The position numbers were made by a program, and so were the translations under genes. Shown here one piece after another: positions 25,822-32,980 of a stretch of 64,000 nucleotides of DNA. Each line of letters opens with the position of its first letter. Within the stretch, counting starts at the first letter, position 1. Source of the stretch: Paludibacter sp963678465 (lineage in GTDB: Bacteria > Bacteroidota > Bacteroidia > Bacteroidales > Paludibacteraceae). The DNA lies in contig OY782858.1 of the NCBI GenBank assembly GCA_963678465.1, positions 2,170,001 through 2,234,000 of the forward strand, read 5' to 3'. The notes beneath the pieces were generated by a model. The model saw nothing but the letters and a program-made list of their open reading frames with translations. It ran no database searches and was not told the DNA's origin.

Positions 25822-26472
25822 TTATTCTCCCAGCAGCTCCACTATCATCTTTTCGGGATCGGGAGCATTGAACACCGTGCTACCCGCCACCAACACATTC
25901 GCCCCGTGCCGGAACAGTTTGGGAGCATTTTCGGGGTTCACACCGCCATCAATTTCTATCAGGCAATCAGGATTTTTACTATCGATCAACGCCTTCAGTT
26001 CATCAATTCGTGCATAAGTTTCTTCAATAAATTTCTGACCACCATAGCCGGCAAACACCGACATCAACAGCACCATGTCCACTTTATCGATATAAGGCGC
26101 CAACACGCTTACCGGCACATCCGGATTCACGGTAATGCCCACTTTAATGCCTTCAGCACGGATCAGATCTATTATTTGCTGAGGGTTTTCGGCCGCCTCA
26201 TAATGGAAAGTAAGCATTTCGGCCCCTGCCTGCGCAAAACGCTTTACGTATTTTTCGGGCTGCACAATCATAATATGCACATCGATCAACTTACGACAAT
26301 GCCTTTTCACCGCTTCCAATACCGGAAAACCAAACGAGATATTGGGCACAAATACGCCATCCATCACATCGATATGTACCCACTCGGCACGGCTGCGGTT
26401 GATCATTTCGCACATCGCCTGTAAGTTACCGAAATCGGCGGCAAGTATGGAGGGGGAAATTATTTTAGTCAT
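25822..26472 (-). CDS. rpe: Ribulose-phosphate 3-epimerase
   Basis: Interconverts ribulose 5-phosphate and xylulose 5-phosphate in the pentose phosphate pathway. The 216-residue TIM barrel shows SPSILAADFGNL at the N-terminus, the metal-binding HIDVMDGVFVPN, LIDVHIMIVQPEKY, a catalytic LLMSVFAGYGGQKF segment (usual SVNPGFGGQKF; here the Asn-Pro is changed to Phe-Ala), and IEIDGGVNPENAP plus the phosphate-binding LVAGSTVF. The changed SVFAGYGGQ is a common variant in Bacteroidetes. It heads the rpe-comEC-nrnA group. Confidence 0.95.
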   Translation of the reverse strand: MTKIISPSILAADFGNLQAMCEMINRSRAEWVHIDVMDGVFVPNISFGFPVLEAVKRHCRKLIDVHIMIVQPEKYVKRFAQAGAEMLTFHYEAAENPQQIIDLIRAEGIKVGITVNPDVPVSVLAPYIDKVDMVLLMSVFAGYGGQKFIEETYARIDELKALIDSKNPDCLIEIDGGVNPENAPKLFRHGANVLVAGSTVFNAPDPEKMIVELLGE

Positions 26473-26666
26473 TTTCTCAGTTTTATTTTACTGCAAAAAT
26501 AATAAAAAAACATGAGGGAGTGAATAAAGTTGAGGTTTAAGTATTTACTATTTGACAATTTACAATTTACAACTTATGCGAACCAGCAGTTCAAAACAGC
26601 CTGTATAACCTCAATATCAATAGAATAAAGATATACAACATCCCTATTGTCGTTTACACCGGTACA

Positions 26667-27173
26667 TCAATCGGTTCTACCAATATATACATTTTTCAGT
26701 CCGACATAATAATCCTTGTCGGTGTTGGAGTCGTGGACCTGCGAAATCACATCCACATATACCTTTGGCCCCCATTTGGGTCCCTCGCGTGAAACTTTCT
26801 TTATTTTATATTCCGGTTCGGCATCTAAGGTTTCGTTACTGTAATCGCTGACCCAGACTACATCGCCATAAATAACAAATTGCTTCACAAGATGAATATT
26901 AGCAGGTATTTTTACTGAATCGGTGCAAACAAGCCAGTTGATGGAAATCAATGGTTTGCCATTTTCCGGACTGATGGGTTGAAAATCGCGCCACATATAG
27001 GCCTCCAACACATAGCTTTTGGAATCGATAAATAAAGTCTCGGTCACCATAGATCTTAGTTCGGAAATTAATTCCTTGTCGGACAGATTATTGTCAATGC
27101 CATTTTTCGGCTCACAGCCAACCAGCAGCAGGGCTGAAATTAGGAATGCTAAGATGAATTTGATTGTTTTCAT
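26667..27173 (-). CDS. Putative lipoprotein of unknown function
   Basis: 168 residues with a lipoprotein signal (LLLVGCEPK). The mature part is hydrophilic with mixed strands (SYVLEAYMWRDFQP, KQFVIYGDVVWVSDY, WGPKVYVDVISQVHDS). No family is recognised. It is a single gene; the stretch upstream (27174-27380) holds a strong hairpin at 27231-27265 and no coding frame. Confidence 0.7.
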   Translation of the reverse strand: MKTIKFILAFLISALLLVGCEPKNGIDNNLSDKELISELRSMVTETLFIDSKSYVLEAYMWRDFQPISPENGKPLISINWLVCTDSVKIPANIHLVKQFVIYGDVVWVSDYSNETLDAEPEYKIKKVSREGPKWGPKVYVDVISQVHDSNTDKDYYVGLKNVYIGRTD

Positions 27174-27230
27174 AAGTGATGAAGTAAGTAATATTATTTA
27201 ATGGTTTGTTTTGTAACTCTAAAATACCCC

Positions 27231-27265
27231 GATTGATCGGGTGACTTCGAGTCACCCGGTCAATC
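27231..27265. repeat. 16-bp stem palindrome with a three-base loop
   Basis: GATTGATCGGGTGACT (27231-27246) pairs with AGTCACCCGGTCAATC (27250-27265), with a TCG loop and one G-T pair. It is not followed by a T run, so it resembles a REP-type palindrome rather than a terminator. It stands upstream of the lipoprotein gene. Confidence 0.75.
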
Positions 27266-27380
27266 ATTGGTACTGAGCTGCAATTTAAAAAAAACCTGTA
27301 AAAAGGAAGAACTAAATTCGTTACAACAATACTGATGCTTATCTTTCGAAAACGTTGCACAAAGGAGGGAAAAATGATAA

Positions 27381-27412
27381 AAAAAAGACTTCCTGCATGG
27401 AAGTCCTTTTTG
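27381..27412 (-). terminator. Rho-independent terminator after the 61-codon gene
   Basis: AAAAAGACTTCC pairs with GGAAGTCC TTTTT across a short TGCA-type loop; on the minus strand it follows the small gene stop at 27417 within a few bases. Confidence 0.85.
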
Positions 27413-27416
27413 TAAG

Positions 27417-27602
27417 TTAGTTTAAAATCATTTCGACGAACTGATTTGAATTGATAGCCTGCACCCTGTAAGCAGCGGCAAACCGACGTATGTTTTGCAA
27501 TACTTTTTCCGAAGGTTGAATTTCGTTTTGCCCGGCAGGTTTTTGTTTTTTAATTTTCAAATCAGTGTTTTTTGATAAAGTAGTAGTTTTTTGCATAGGC
27601 AC
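27417..27602 (-). CDS. Small protein cotranscribed with an ECF sigma factor
   Basis: 61 residues, basic in the first half (Lys/Gln-rich) with a helical C-terminal part SEKVLQNIRRFAAAYRVQA ending in QFVEMILN. The start may be the second Met. It is 72 bp behind the sigma gene on the same strand and a terminator follows its stop directly, so the two form one short operon. No anti-sigma motif, signal peptide or membrane segment is visible. Short proteins with a KVLxNIxxFA core are found at this position in other Bacteroidales as I recall, but no function is known. Confidence 0.65.
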   Translation of the reverse strand: MPMQKTTTLSKNTDLKIKKQKPAGQNEIQPSEKVLQNIRRFAAAYRVQAINSNQFVEMILN

Positions 27603-27674
27603 ATTACGTTTTTTTTATGAGTACACAATAAAAACGCAGGCGATTACAAAAAAGTATATTTCATCAATAAAATA

Positions 27675-28271
27675 TTATTTCATCTCCAGGCACACATCAT
27701 TCTCCTGTGCTATACGCCTCATATTAAGCAATGCGTAGCGCATACGACCCAAAGCGGTATTGATGCTTACATCTGTTTTTTCGGCAATTTCCTTAAAGCT
27801 CAGGTCCTCGAAAAAGCGCATACGCACCACCGATTGTTGCGATGCCGGCAAAAAATCGATCAGCCGAACTACATCGGTAAGGATCTGCTCATTTGTCATC
27901 ACGTCTTCCACACTTTTTTCGGATAATTTGGTGTTGTTATTTACAACATCATAATCCACACTGTCGGCCGAGAATGTATTTTCATTTTTCTCCCGTCGGA
28001 AATGGTCTATAATCAGGTTATGGGCAATACGATTGATCCATCCGAGAAACTTACCGGATGCTACATAACGCCCCTGTTGAATGGTGGCAATGGCTTTAAT
28101 AAAAGTGTCCTGAAAAATGTCTTCGGCAAGCTCTTTATTGCGTACAATCAAATATATATAGGAATAAACTTTTGATTTGTAGCGTAAAAGCAAAACTTCG
28201 AACGCCTCATTATTGCCATCTTCATACAACTTCACCAATGTATCATCAGCTAATTGATTCAGTATAATCAT
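27675..28271 (-). CDS. ECF-type RNA polymerase sigma factor
   Basis: A 198-residue alternative sigma factor. Region 2 lies at about residues 20-90, with DIFQDTFIKAIATIQQGRY and GWINRIAHNLIIDHFRR; region 4 lies at about 140-190, with LPASQQSVVRMRFFEDLSFKEIAEKTDVSINTALGRM. There is no membrane anti-sigma gene next to it, only the 61-residue gene downstream. It resembles the Bacteroidetes ECF sigma factors that act with the PorX response regulator on type IX secretion genes (SigP-like), but this is a guess from overall similarity. A full consensus promoter precedes it. Confidence 0.9.
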   Translation of the reverse strand: MIILNQLADDTLVKLYEDGNNEAFEVLLLRYKSKVYSYIYLIVRNKELAEDIFQDTFIKAIATIQQGRYVASGKFLGWINRIAHNLIIDHFRREKNENTFSADSVDYDVVNNNTKLSEKSVEDVMTNEQILTDVVRLIDFLPASQQSVVRMRFFEDLSFKEIAEKTDVSINTALGRMRYALLNMRRIAQENDVCLEMK

Positions 28272-28356
28272 TACTTATAAATTTTGGGATTTAAGAGTAA
28301 TATTGTGGCAATAGGCAATAAGAGTTTAGAATGGTTAGTAAATAATGTTCAGATTG

Positions 28357-28387
28357 CAAATATAGCGATACTAATCATTAAAACAAA
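28357..28387 (-). promoter_or_regulatory. Bacteroidetes-type promoter of the ECF sigma gene
   Basis: On the minus strand TTTG (28384-28387), exactly 19 nt, TATATTTG (28357-28364): a full consensus match. It is 86 bp before the start codon, leaving a leader of about 75 nt. The gene is thus probably read by the primary sigma factor. Confidence 0.85.
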
Positions 28388-28526
28388 CTTTTTCTAAAGA
28401 AAAATCAAATAATTTTCACTTTTGCATAGTTTTCTTACTTTGCTGAAAAGTTGAATGAGGTGACAAGCGTTTAGCAGTTCACTTATTCACAACCATATAA
28501 GAAGCAACAAAAAACAAGCAACTCCA

Positions 28527-29714
28527 CTACTCCACCCACAGCACCAGGCCTTTGAGGTATTCGCCTTCGGGGTGATAGATATTGATAGGGTGATCGGCAG
28601 GCTGTGTGAGTTGATGCAGGATACGCACATTGCGTTTGCTTTCGGCAGCAGCGCTGAACACAGCTAACCGGAACTGATCTTTGGTTACCACCTGCGAACA
28701 GGAGAACGTAAACAGTATTCCACCCGGTTTAATTTGTTCGAAAGCTTTTGCATTCAGACGCTTGTAACCCTTCAAGGCATTTCGCAGGGCTTCGCGGTGT
28801 TTGGCAAAAGCCGGAGGGTCGAGCACAATCAGATCGTATTGCTGATCGAGGGTGTGCAGGTTGTTCAGGTATTTAAAAGCATCCTCGGCAAAAGCGCTGT
28901 GGCGTGTATCACCGGGAAAATTAAGTTCAATGTTTTTATCGGTCAACTCAATGGCTTTGGCCGAACTGTCGACCGAATGCACCAACTGAGCGCCGCCACG
29001 CATGGCATACACCGAAAAACCGCCGGTATAACAGAACATATTCAGCACCGATTTTCCGGCAGAATAACGTTCGAGCAACGAACGGTTTTCGCGCTGATCG
29101 ACAAAAAAACCTGTTTTCTGTCCCTTCAGCCAGTCCATCTGAAAGCTCAGGCCGTTTTCGATGCCAATGTATTTTTTCGAATCACTTCCTATCAGGTAAC
29201 CATCTTCAGGTGTGATGTCCGCTTTAAAAGGCAGGGTTGTTTCCGATTTATAATATACATTTTTCACTTCCGGCACATTTTCCACAATGGCTTTCGCCAG
29301 CGCTTCACGCGTTTCGTGCATTCCCACCGAATGGGCCTGCATCACCGCCGTATCGTCATACACATCCACAATAAGGCCCGGCAACGAATCACCTTCGCCA
29401 TGCACCAACCTGTAGGTATTGTTGCTCGCCGGAACGACAAGCCCCAGCGATACCCGCATGGCATAAGCCAGTTGTATTTTCCGGCACCAGAAATTGTCAT
29501 CTATCTGCTCTTTGTCGAAACTTATCACACGCACCGCAATACTTCCGATCTGGTAATGACCAATGGCCAAAAAGTTACGTTTATTATCCAGCACCTCTAC
29601 CAGATCACCTTCGGCAGGTTTTCCTTCGATATGTTGAATGGCGCCGGAAAATACCCAGGGGTGAAAACGTTGAAGACTTTCTTCTTTTTTTGGTTTCAGA
29701 ATTACTGTGATCAT
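28527..29714 (-). CDS. rlmI: 23S rRNA (cytosine-C5-)methyltransferase, RlmI-type
   Basis: SAM-dependent rRNA methyltransferase of 395 residues. An N-terminal PUA domain (about residues 1-80, with FHPWVFSGAI and GDLVEVLD) binds RNA, then a RlmI-like middle part and a Rossmann methyltransferase domain. The SAM-binding VLNMFCYTGGFSVYA motif lies near residue 220 and the catalytic-side LIVLDPPAFAK near 285; FTFSCSQVV supplies a second conserved Cys. This pattern is usual for YccW/RlmI proteins that modify C1962. It has a neighbour of different function on each side, and a 62-bp gap to the exonuclease gene upstream on the same strand. Confidence 0.88.
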   Translation of the reverse strand: MITVILKPKKEESLQRFHPWVFSGAIQHIEGKPAEGDLVEVLDNKRNFLAIGHYQIGSIAVRVISFDKEQIDDNFWCRKIQLAYAMRVSLGLVVPASNNTYRLVHGEGDSLPGLIVDVYDDTAVMQAHSVGMHETREALAKAIVENVPEVKNVYYKSETTLPFKADITPEDGYLIGSDSKKYIGIENGLSFQMDWLKGQKTGFFVDQRENRSLLERYSAGKSVLNMFCYTGGFSVYAMRGGAQLVHSVDSSAKAIELTDKNIELNFPGDTRHSAFAEDAFKYLNNLHTLDQQYDLIVLDPPAFAKHREALRNALKGYKRLNAKAFEQIKPGGILFTFSCSQVVTKDQFRLAVFSAAAESKRNVRILHQLTQPADHPINIYHPEGEYLKGLVLWVE

Positions 29715-29776
29715 TATGTTGATTGGAGTTGGGGGGAGGAATATGAATAGAATGTAAATTAGCGAGACTATATAAT

Positions 29777-30436
29777 TCAGATAGCACTTTTGTTCTCGTG
29801 GGCCAATGCCTGTTCGGCAGCCACTTCGGCCATAAGCGCATCCATTTGTTTTTTTGTAAGTTTCTTTTCTTTCATCAACTGCAGATAAATGAGCAAACTT
29901 GCCCAGGCATCGGTAGCGGCATATACTTGCTGTTGGTCGGTGAGCACATCGTTCTCCCAGTTGGTGAGTCGTTGTGCTTTCGATATTTTACGTCCAAAAA
30001 CGATAGCAAATATCTTTTGAAGTCCAAGTTCCAGAATGCCGTAGTTTTTTACAATAGACTGCAAGTCGACAAAATTATCGGGTTTGAACGAACGTTGCCG
30101 GATCAGTCCGTTGAAATCGTCGCGCAAGGCCAGCCCGATTTTCTTAATCTTATCATCGGCAAGGAAGTCGGCCAGCTCTTTGGGAAACGAAATTTTATTC
30201 AGTCGGAAGAGAAAACAATGGGTTGTTGTAGAAATCTGTACCAGCGAAACTTTATGATGCGTTCCACGGGTAAAAGAAGGTTTCGTTTCAGTATCCACTC
30301 CTACCACATCGGCAAGGCGAAGTTCATCAATAGCTGCCTGTAATTTCGACACATCGTCCACCAGCGTGATGGTGCCATCAAAGCCAACCACCGGCATTTG
30401 ATTTACTTCTTCTTTTGTAATTTTTGATTTGAACAT
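29777..30436 (-). CDS. 3'-5' exonuclease, RNase D-like (DEDDy)
   Basis: A 219-residue DnaQ-superfamily nuclease that contains only the catalytic domain, without the HRDC domains of full-length RNase D. The metal-binding residues are visible: Asp and Glu in VVGVDTETKPSF, an Asp in LALRDDFNGL and the Tyr/Asp pair in YAATDAWASLLIY, the DEDDy pattern. It may trim RNA or DNA ends. The DUF5063 gene lies 64 bp upstream on the same strand and the RlmI-type gene downstream; these three are probably expressed together. Confidence 0.9.
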   Translation of the reverse strand: MFKSKITKEEVNQMPVVGFDGTITLVDDVSKLQAAIDELRLADVVGVDTETKPSFTRGTHHKVSLVQISTTTHCFLFRLNKISFPKELADFLADDKIKKIGLALRDDFNGLIRQRSFKPDNFVDLQSIVKNYGILELGLQKIFAIVFGRKISKAQRLTNWENDVLTDQQQVYAATDAWASLLIYLQLMKEKKLTKKQMDALMAEVAAEQALAHENKSAI

Positions 30437-30500
30437 AAACTGAAAATCCTGTTATCGAAAAAAAGCCGACGGCAGAAATTATTGTTGTATTAATTAATTT

Positions 30501-31139
30501 TCAGAGAAATTTATCATTTAATTCATCATCTTCATCATCATGTAAAAATCCGAGGAATGAATTCCTGTCAATTTTACGCTCCGATACCTTTTCAGCATTT
30601 TCGTCGGGCAAAAAGCTATCGCTAAAGCGAACAGCATGCAACGCCCGTAGAGCATTCAGCAGTTTTTGCCCCCAATGGTCGGCGAATCCCTGCAAACAAG
30701 CCACCAAAGCATCATTCATAATATCCGTATCGACGGTTTGATAATTGGCAGCAAAATCTTTCAGTTCCTGATAAATATCGGCCACGTTTTCCGACACGAA
30801 AGCCGCAATTGGTGTATCGCTCAACGCCATATCGGGATGAAAAACCTCAAGGTATGAATCGTCGGCACCCAGCATTTGTTCCACCTGCTCCTTTACATAC
30901 AGGTAATCTTCCTCCGTCACAAAGCGCTCGGGCTGATCGTCGAACACAGGTTCAGGAATTTCGATCAACGAAGCTTTGAGGTAGAGCAAGGGAAGAATTT
31001 TGACTGATTTGATTATAAAATCCTCACGCGTTTGCTCGGTTGCATTCTCCAGAAACAAGCATGTTTCGGCTGCAACAGTAACAAAATCAATTACAGCAGG
31101 GCTGTAAACTATGTGGTCAGGTAATCCTTCGGTTATCAT
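30501..31139 (-). CDS. DUF5063 domain protein
   Basis: A 212-residue acidic cytoplasmic protein. The ATG at 31137-31139 is chosen over a TTG at 31166, since the extra residues carry no conserved motif. The product is mostly helical, with VIDFVTVAAETCLFLEN at the start, a KILPLLYLKASLIEIPEP motif and a C-terminal run of acidic residues (HDDEDDELNDKFL). It fits the DUF5063 family, seen in Bacteroidetes beside RNase D-like exonucleases, as here. No function is known. Confidence 0.72.
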   Translation of the reverse strand: MITEGLPDHIVYSPAVIDFVTVAAETCLFLENATEQTREDFIIKSVKILPLLYLKASLIEIPEPVFDDQPERFVTEEDYLYVKEQVEQMLGADDSYLEVFHPDMALSDTPIAAFVSENVADIYQELKDFAANYQTVDTDIMNDALVACLQGFADHWGQKLLNALRALHAVRFSDSFLPDENAEKVSERKIDRNSFLGFLHDDEDDELNDKFL

Positions 31140-31194
31140 TTTTCTGTCATTTTTTAGCAAATGCAAAAGTACAAAAAAAATATCAAGATTATTT

Positions 31195-31226
31195 ATTCAG
31201 TTACTCAATTATTCAGTTACTCAATT
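31195..31226. repeat. Two exact 16-bp tandem repeats
   Basis: ATTCAGTTACTCAATT at 31195-31210 and 31211-31226, in the gap between DUF5063 (minus) and DUF2007 (plus), where they could alter promoter spacing. Confidence 0.85.
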
Positions 31227-31324
31227 ACGATTTAACAATGTTCGACGAAACAAATTCAAAAGTGAAAGCGTTTTATCAGTACAAGAATTAAGTATTTAAA
31301 AACAAGCACTAAAATCAAAGTAGT

Positions 31325-31558
31325 ATGGACGACAAATTAAAATCCCTCAAAAATTACGAATCGATGGTTGAAGCCCTGTTCGACCAGGAATTGCTTCGCA
31401 ACAACGGCATCGACAGTACCATCAACAACGAGGATGCAGTAGAGCTGTTACCAATGTTCGGGGAACTGAACGAAGGATTAAGGATTCTTGTGTTCGAAAA
31501 AGATTTCGATAAAGCAACTAAAGTAATTGAAGAGTACAAAAAATCGTTAGAAGAATAG
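31325..31558 (+). CDS. DUF2007-like small signal-transducing-type protein
   Basis: 77 residues, acidic, with the arrangement expected of DUF2007: a N-terminal helix YESMVEALFDQELLRNNGIDS, a strand AVELLPMFG, a strand LRILVFEKDFDKATKVIEEY and a helical tail. The family is a small alpha/beta domain of unknown role. It is alone on the plus strand, between the DUF5063 gene and a low-complexity region, with no clear promoter box. Confidence 0.7.
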   Translation: MDDKLKSLKNYESMVEALFDQELLRNNGIDSTINNEDAVELLPMFGELNEGLRILVFEKDFDKATKVIEEYKKSLEE

Positions 31559-31562
31559 AAAA

Positions 31563-31648
31563 GAATGTACAATTAATTCAATGTACAATTTAAATATGTA
31601 CAATTTACAATTTAAAGATGTACAATTTAAAGATTTACGATTTACAAT
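31563..31648. repeat. Degenerate tandem repeat TGTACAATTTAAAGAT
   Basis: About five imperfect copies of TGTACAATTTAAAGAT or TTTACGATTTACAATT follow the DUF2007 stop and reach the FolK stop (31649). No coding frame. Confidence 0.75.
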
Positions 31649-32101
31649 TTAAAGATTATAATCCCGGAATTTAATTCCTGTGGCTGGATGGATCAGATCC
31701 GACGCCAACTCCAGCAAAGGAATCAGCACAAAATCCCGCCCCGTCATTTTCGGATGCGGGATTTTTAGTGTCAGTTGGTCAATAAGTTCATTGTCGTACA
31801 ACAAAATATCGATATCGATGATTCTGTCGGCATACCCGGTCACCGATTTGGCTGTCCTGCCCAGCGAACGTTCTATTTCCTGTGTTTTTTCGAGCAACTG
31901 AAAAGGCGAAAGTGTGGTTTCGAACAACACCACAGCATTCAAAAACTTGTTTTCGGACGCAAACCCCAGCGGTTCGGAATGGACAAAAGAAGAAACAGCA
32001 AGCACATTCCCCGCCCCTATCGACAAAGCGATGATTGCATCGTTCAGGTTTTTCTGTTTGTTCCCCAGGTTAGTACCCAGTCCGAGATAGGTTAGTGCCA
32101 T
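31649..32101 (-). CDS. folK: 6-hydroxymethyl-7,8-dihydropterin pyrophosphokinase
   Basis: Folate biosynthesis: transfers pyrophosphate from ATP to 6-hydroxymethyl-7,8-dihydropterin. The start at 32099-32101 (MALTYLGLGTNLGNK) is preferred; an in-frame extension upstream to 32341 would read through repeats and give a low-complexity peptide. The 150-residue product has the family blocks LGTNLGNKQKNLNDAI, NAVVLFETTLSPFQLLEKTQEIERSLGR (contains the EIERxLGR-type motif), DRIIDIDILLYDN and IPHPKMTGRDFVLIPLLEL. It is a single-domain HPPK of normal length, not fused to FolP. Confidence 0.93.
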   Translation of the reverse strand: MALTYLGLGTNLGNKQKNLNDAIIALSIGAGNVLAVSSFVHSEPLGFASENKFLNAVVLFETTLSPFQLLEKTQEIERSLGRTAKSVTGYADRIIDIDILLYDNELIDQLTLKIPHPKMTGRDFVLIPLLELASDLIHPATGIKFRDYNL

Positions 32102-32129
32102 GCGATTATTTTTTTCCCAAAAGTAAGAA

Positions 32130-32240
32130 AATATTTCGAAGAGTTGAGGGATTGAAGAATTGATTTGAGGATTTGAGGATTCGAAGATTTGAGAATTTGA
32201 AGATTTGATTTGAGGATTCGAAGATTTGAGGGTTTGTCCC
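32130..32240. repeat. Heptad-like tandem repeat region upstream of folK
   Basis: Runs of GATTTGAGGATTTGAGGATT-like units (variants with GAAGATTTGA) over about 110 bp. The related inverse sequence TCTTCAAATCTTCAAATC occurs at about 32745-32780 and around 25730-25765. Confidence 0.75.
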
Positions 32241-32269
32241 GAAGGGTTTCGGGTTTCAGAGCTTCCCAA

Positions 32270-32310
32270 CCTCACCCCAGCCCTCTCTTTGAGGAGAGGG
32301 AGTAAGAAAA
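32270..32310. repeat. Hairpin repeat CCCTCTC-TTTGA-GGAGAGGG
   Basis: A hairpin unit with a CCTCACCCC-type lead at 32270-32300, very like the one just after dnaK (34901-34940). Confidence 0.65.
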
Positions 32311-32410
32311 GAGGGAGATCATTGTCCGCGACAATCTGCACACTTAATATATTTAATTGAAGCCTGCAACCTTACTGAATAATATTATTTCTGATAAATA
32401 TCGAACTGCG

Positions 32411-32625
32411 TAGATGTCCCCTTTGAAAAAGGGGACGAGCGAAGCGGAGGGGTTTCTGAAAATTAATCTAAGTGTGTCTAGTCCTGAAATAGATTTACAA
32501 AAAAGTAAACAAAAAACAGGATTATGCAGTGTTTAAAGAGTATTTTATCGGCTTTTAAATAATTCAAACTTTAACCCTTCCCCCTGCGGGTACTTCCCTT
32601 TCAAAAAGGGAAGATCATCGCGGAA
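32411..32625. repeat. Element with inward-facing hairpin ends
   Basis: GTCCCCTTT-GAA-AAAGGGGAC (32416-32436) at the left and CTTCCCTTT-CAA-AAAGGGAAG (32593-32613) at the right are imperfect hairpins, each followed or preceded by a G-rich/C-rich block (GGAGGGGTT and AACCCTTCCCCC). They fill part of the 880-bp gap between folK and dnaK. Apart from repeats, the gap shows no gene. Confidence 0.65.
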
Positions 32626-32980
32626 TGGAGCGGTTTCGGGTTTCGGGTTTCGAGTCTCTTTGCCTTCGCCTGTGCCTGTGCCTCACTTCGACTTCGCTCA
32701 GTGAACGCGCTGCAATTTTCAATTTTCAATTCCAATACTCAACTCCTCAAATTTTCAAATCTTCAAATCTTCAAATTATGAGTTATGAATTCTCAACGTT
32801 TCTGCCAATTTCCGCCTTTTTGTCAGTTAATTTCTTTTCATCGCTTTTGTAAAACTGACTTTTACTGTCAAATTTCAGAATTAATTTCAAAAAATCCGCT
32901 TGGCATATGCTTTGTAAATTGGCAAGCGTATTCATAAAACGAAAATATAAAAAACTAACATATTAAAACGATTTACAATC

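Noticed and set aside
25161..25871. 236-codon plus-strand frame across comEC, the repeat region and rpe
   Set aside because: It crosses the start of comEC and low-complexity repeats (KAKAKAK, RNPEPGTRNSEP), so it is a shadow.
28734..29750. 338-codon plus-strand frame antisense to the rlmI gene
   Set aside because: It is the mirror of a well-identified methyltransferase gene; the peptide is His/Phe-rich and without a recognisable domain.
32102..32341. Longer start for folK upstream of 32101
   Set aside because: The extra codons come from tandem repeats (SSNPQI-like units) and have no family homology; the ATG at 32101 starts the conserved LTYLGLGTNLG block.
32790..32980. CIRCE-type heat-shock operator before dnaK
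   Set aside because: No TTAGCACTC-N9-GAGTGCTAA or close variant is present; a CGCTTG/CAAGCG pair near 32897-32928 is too short to claim.
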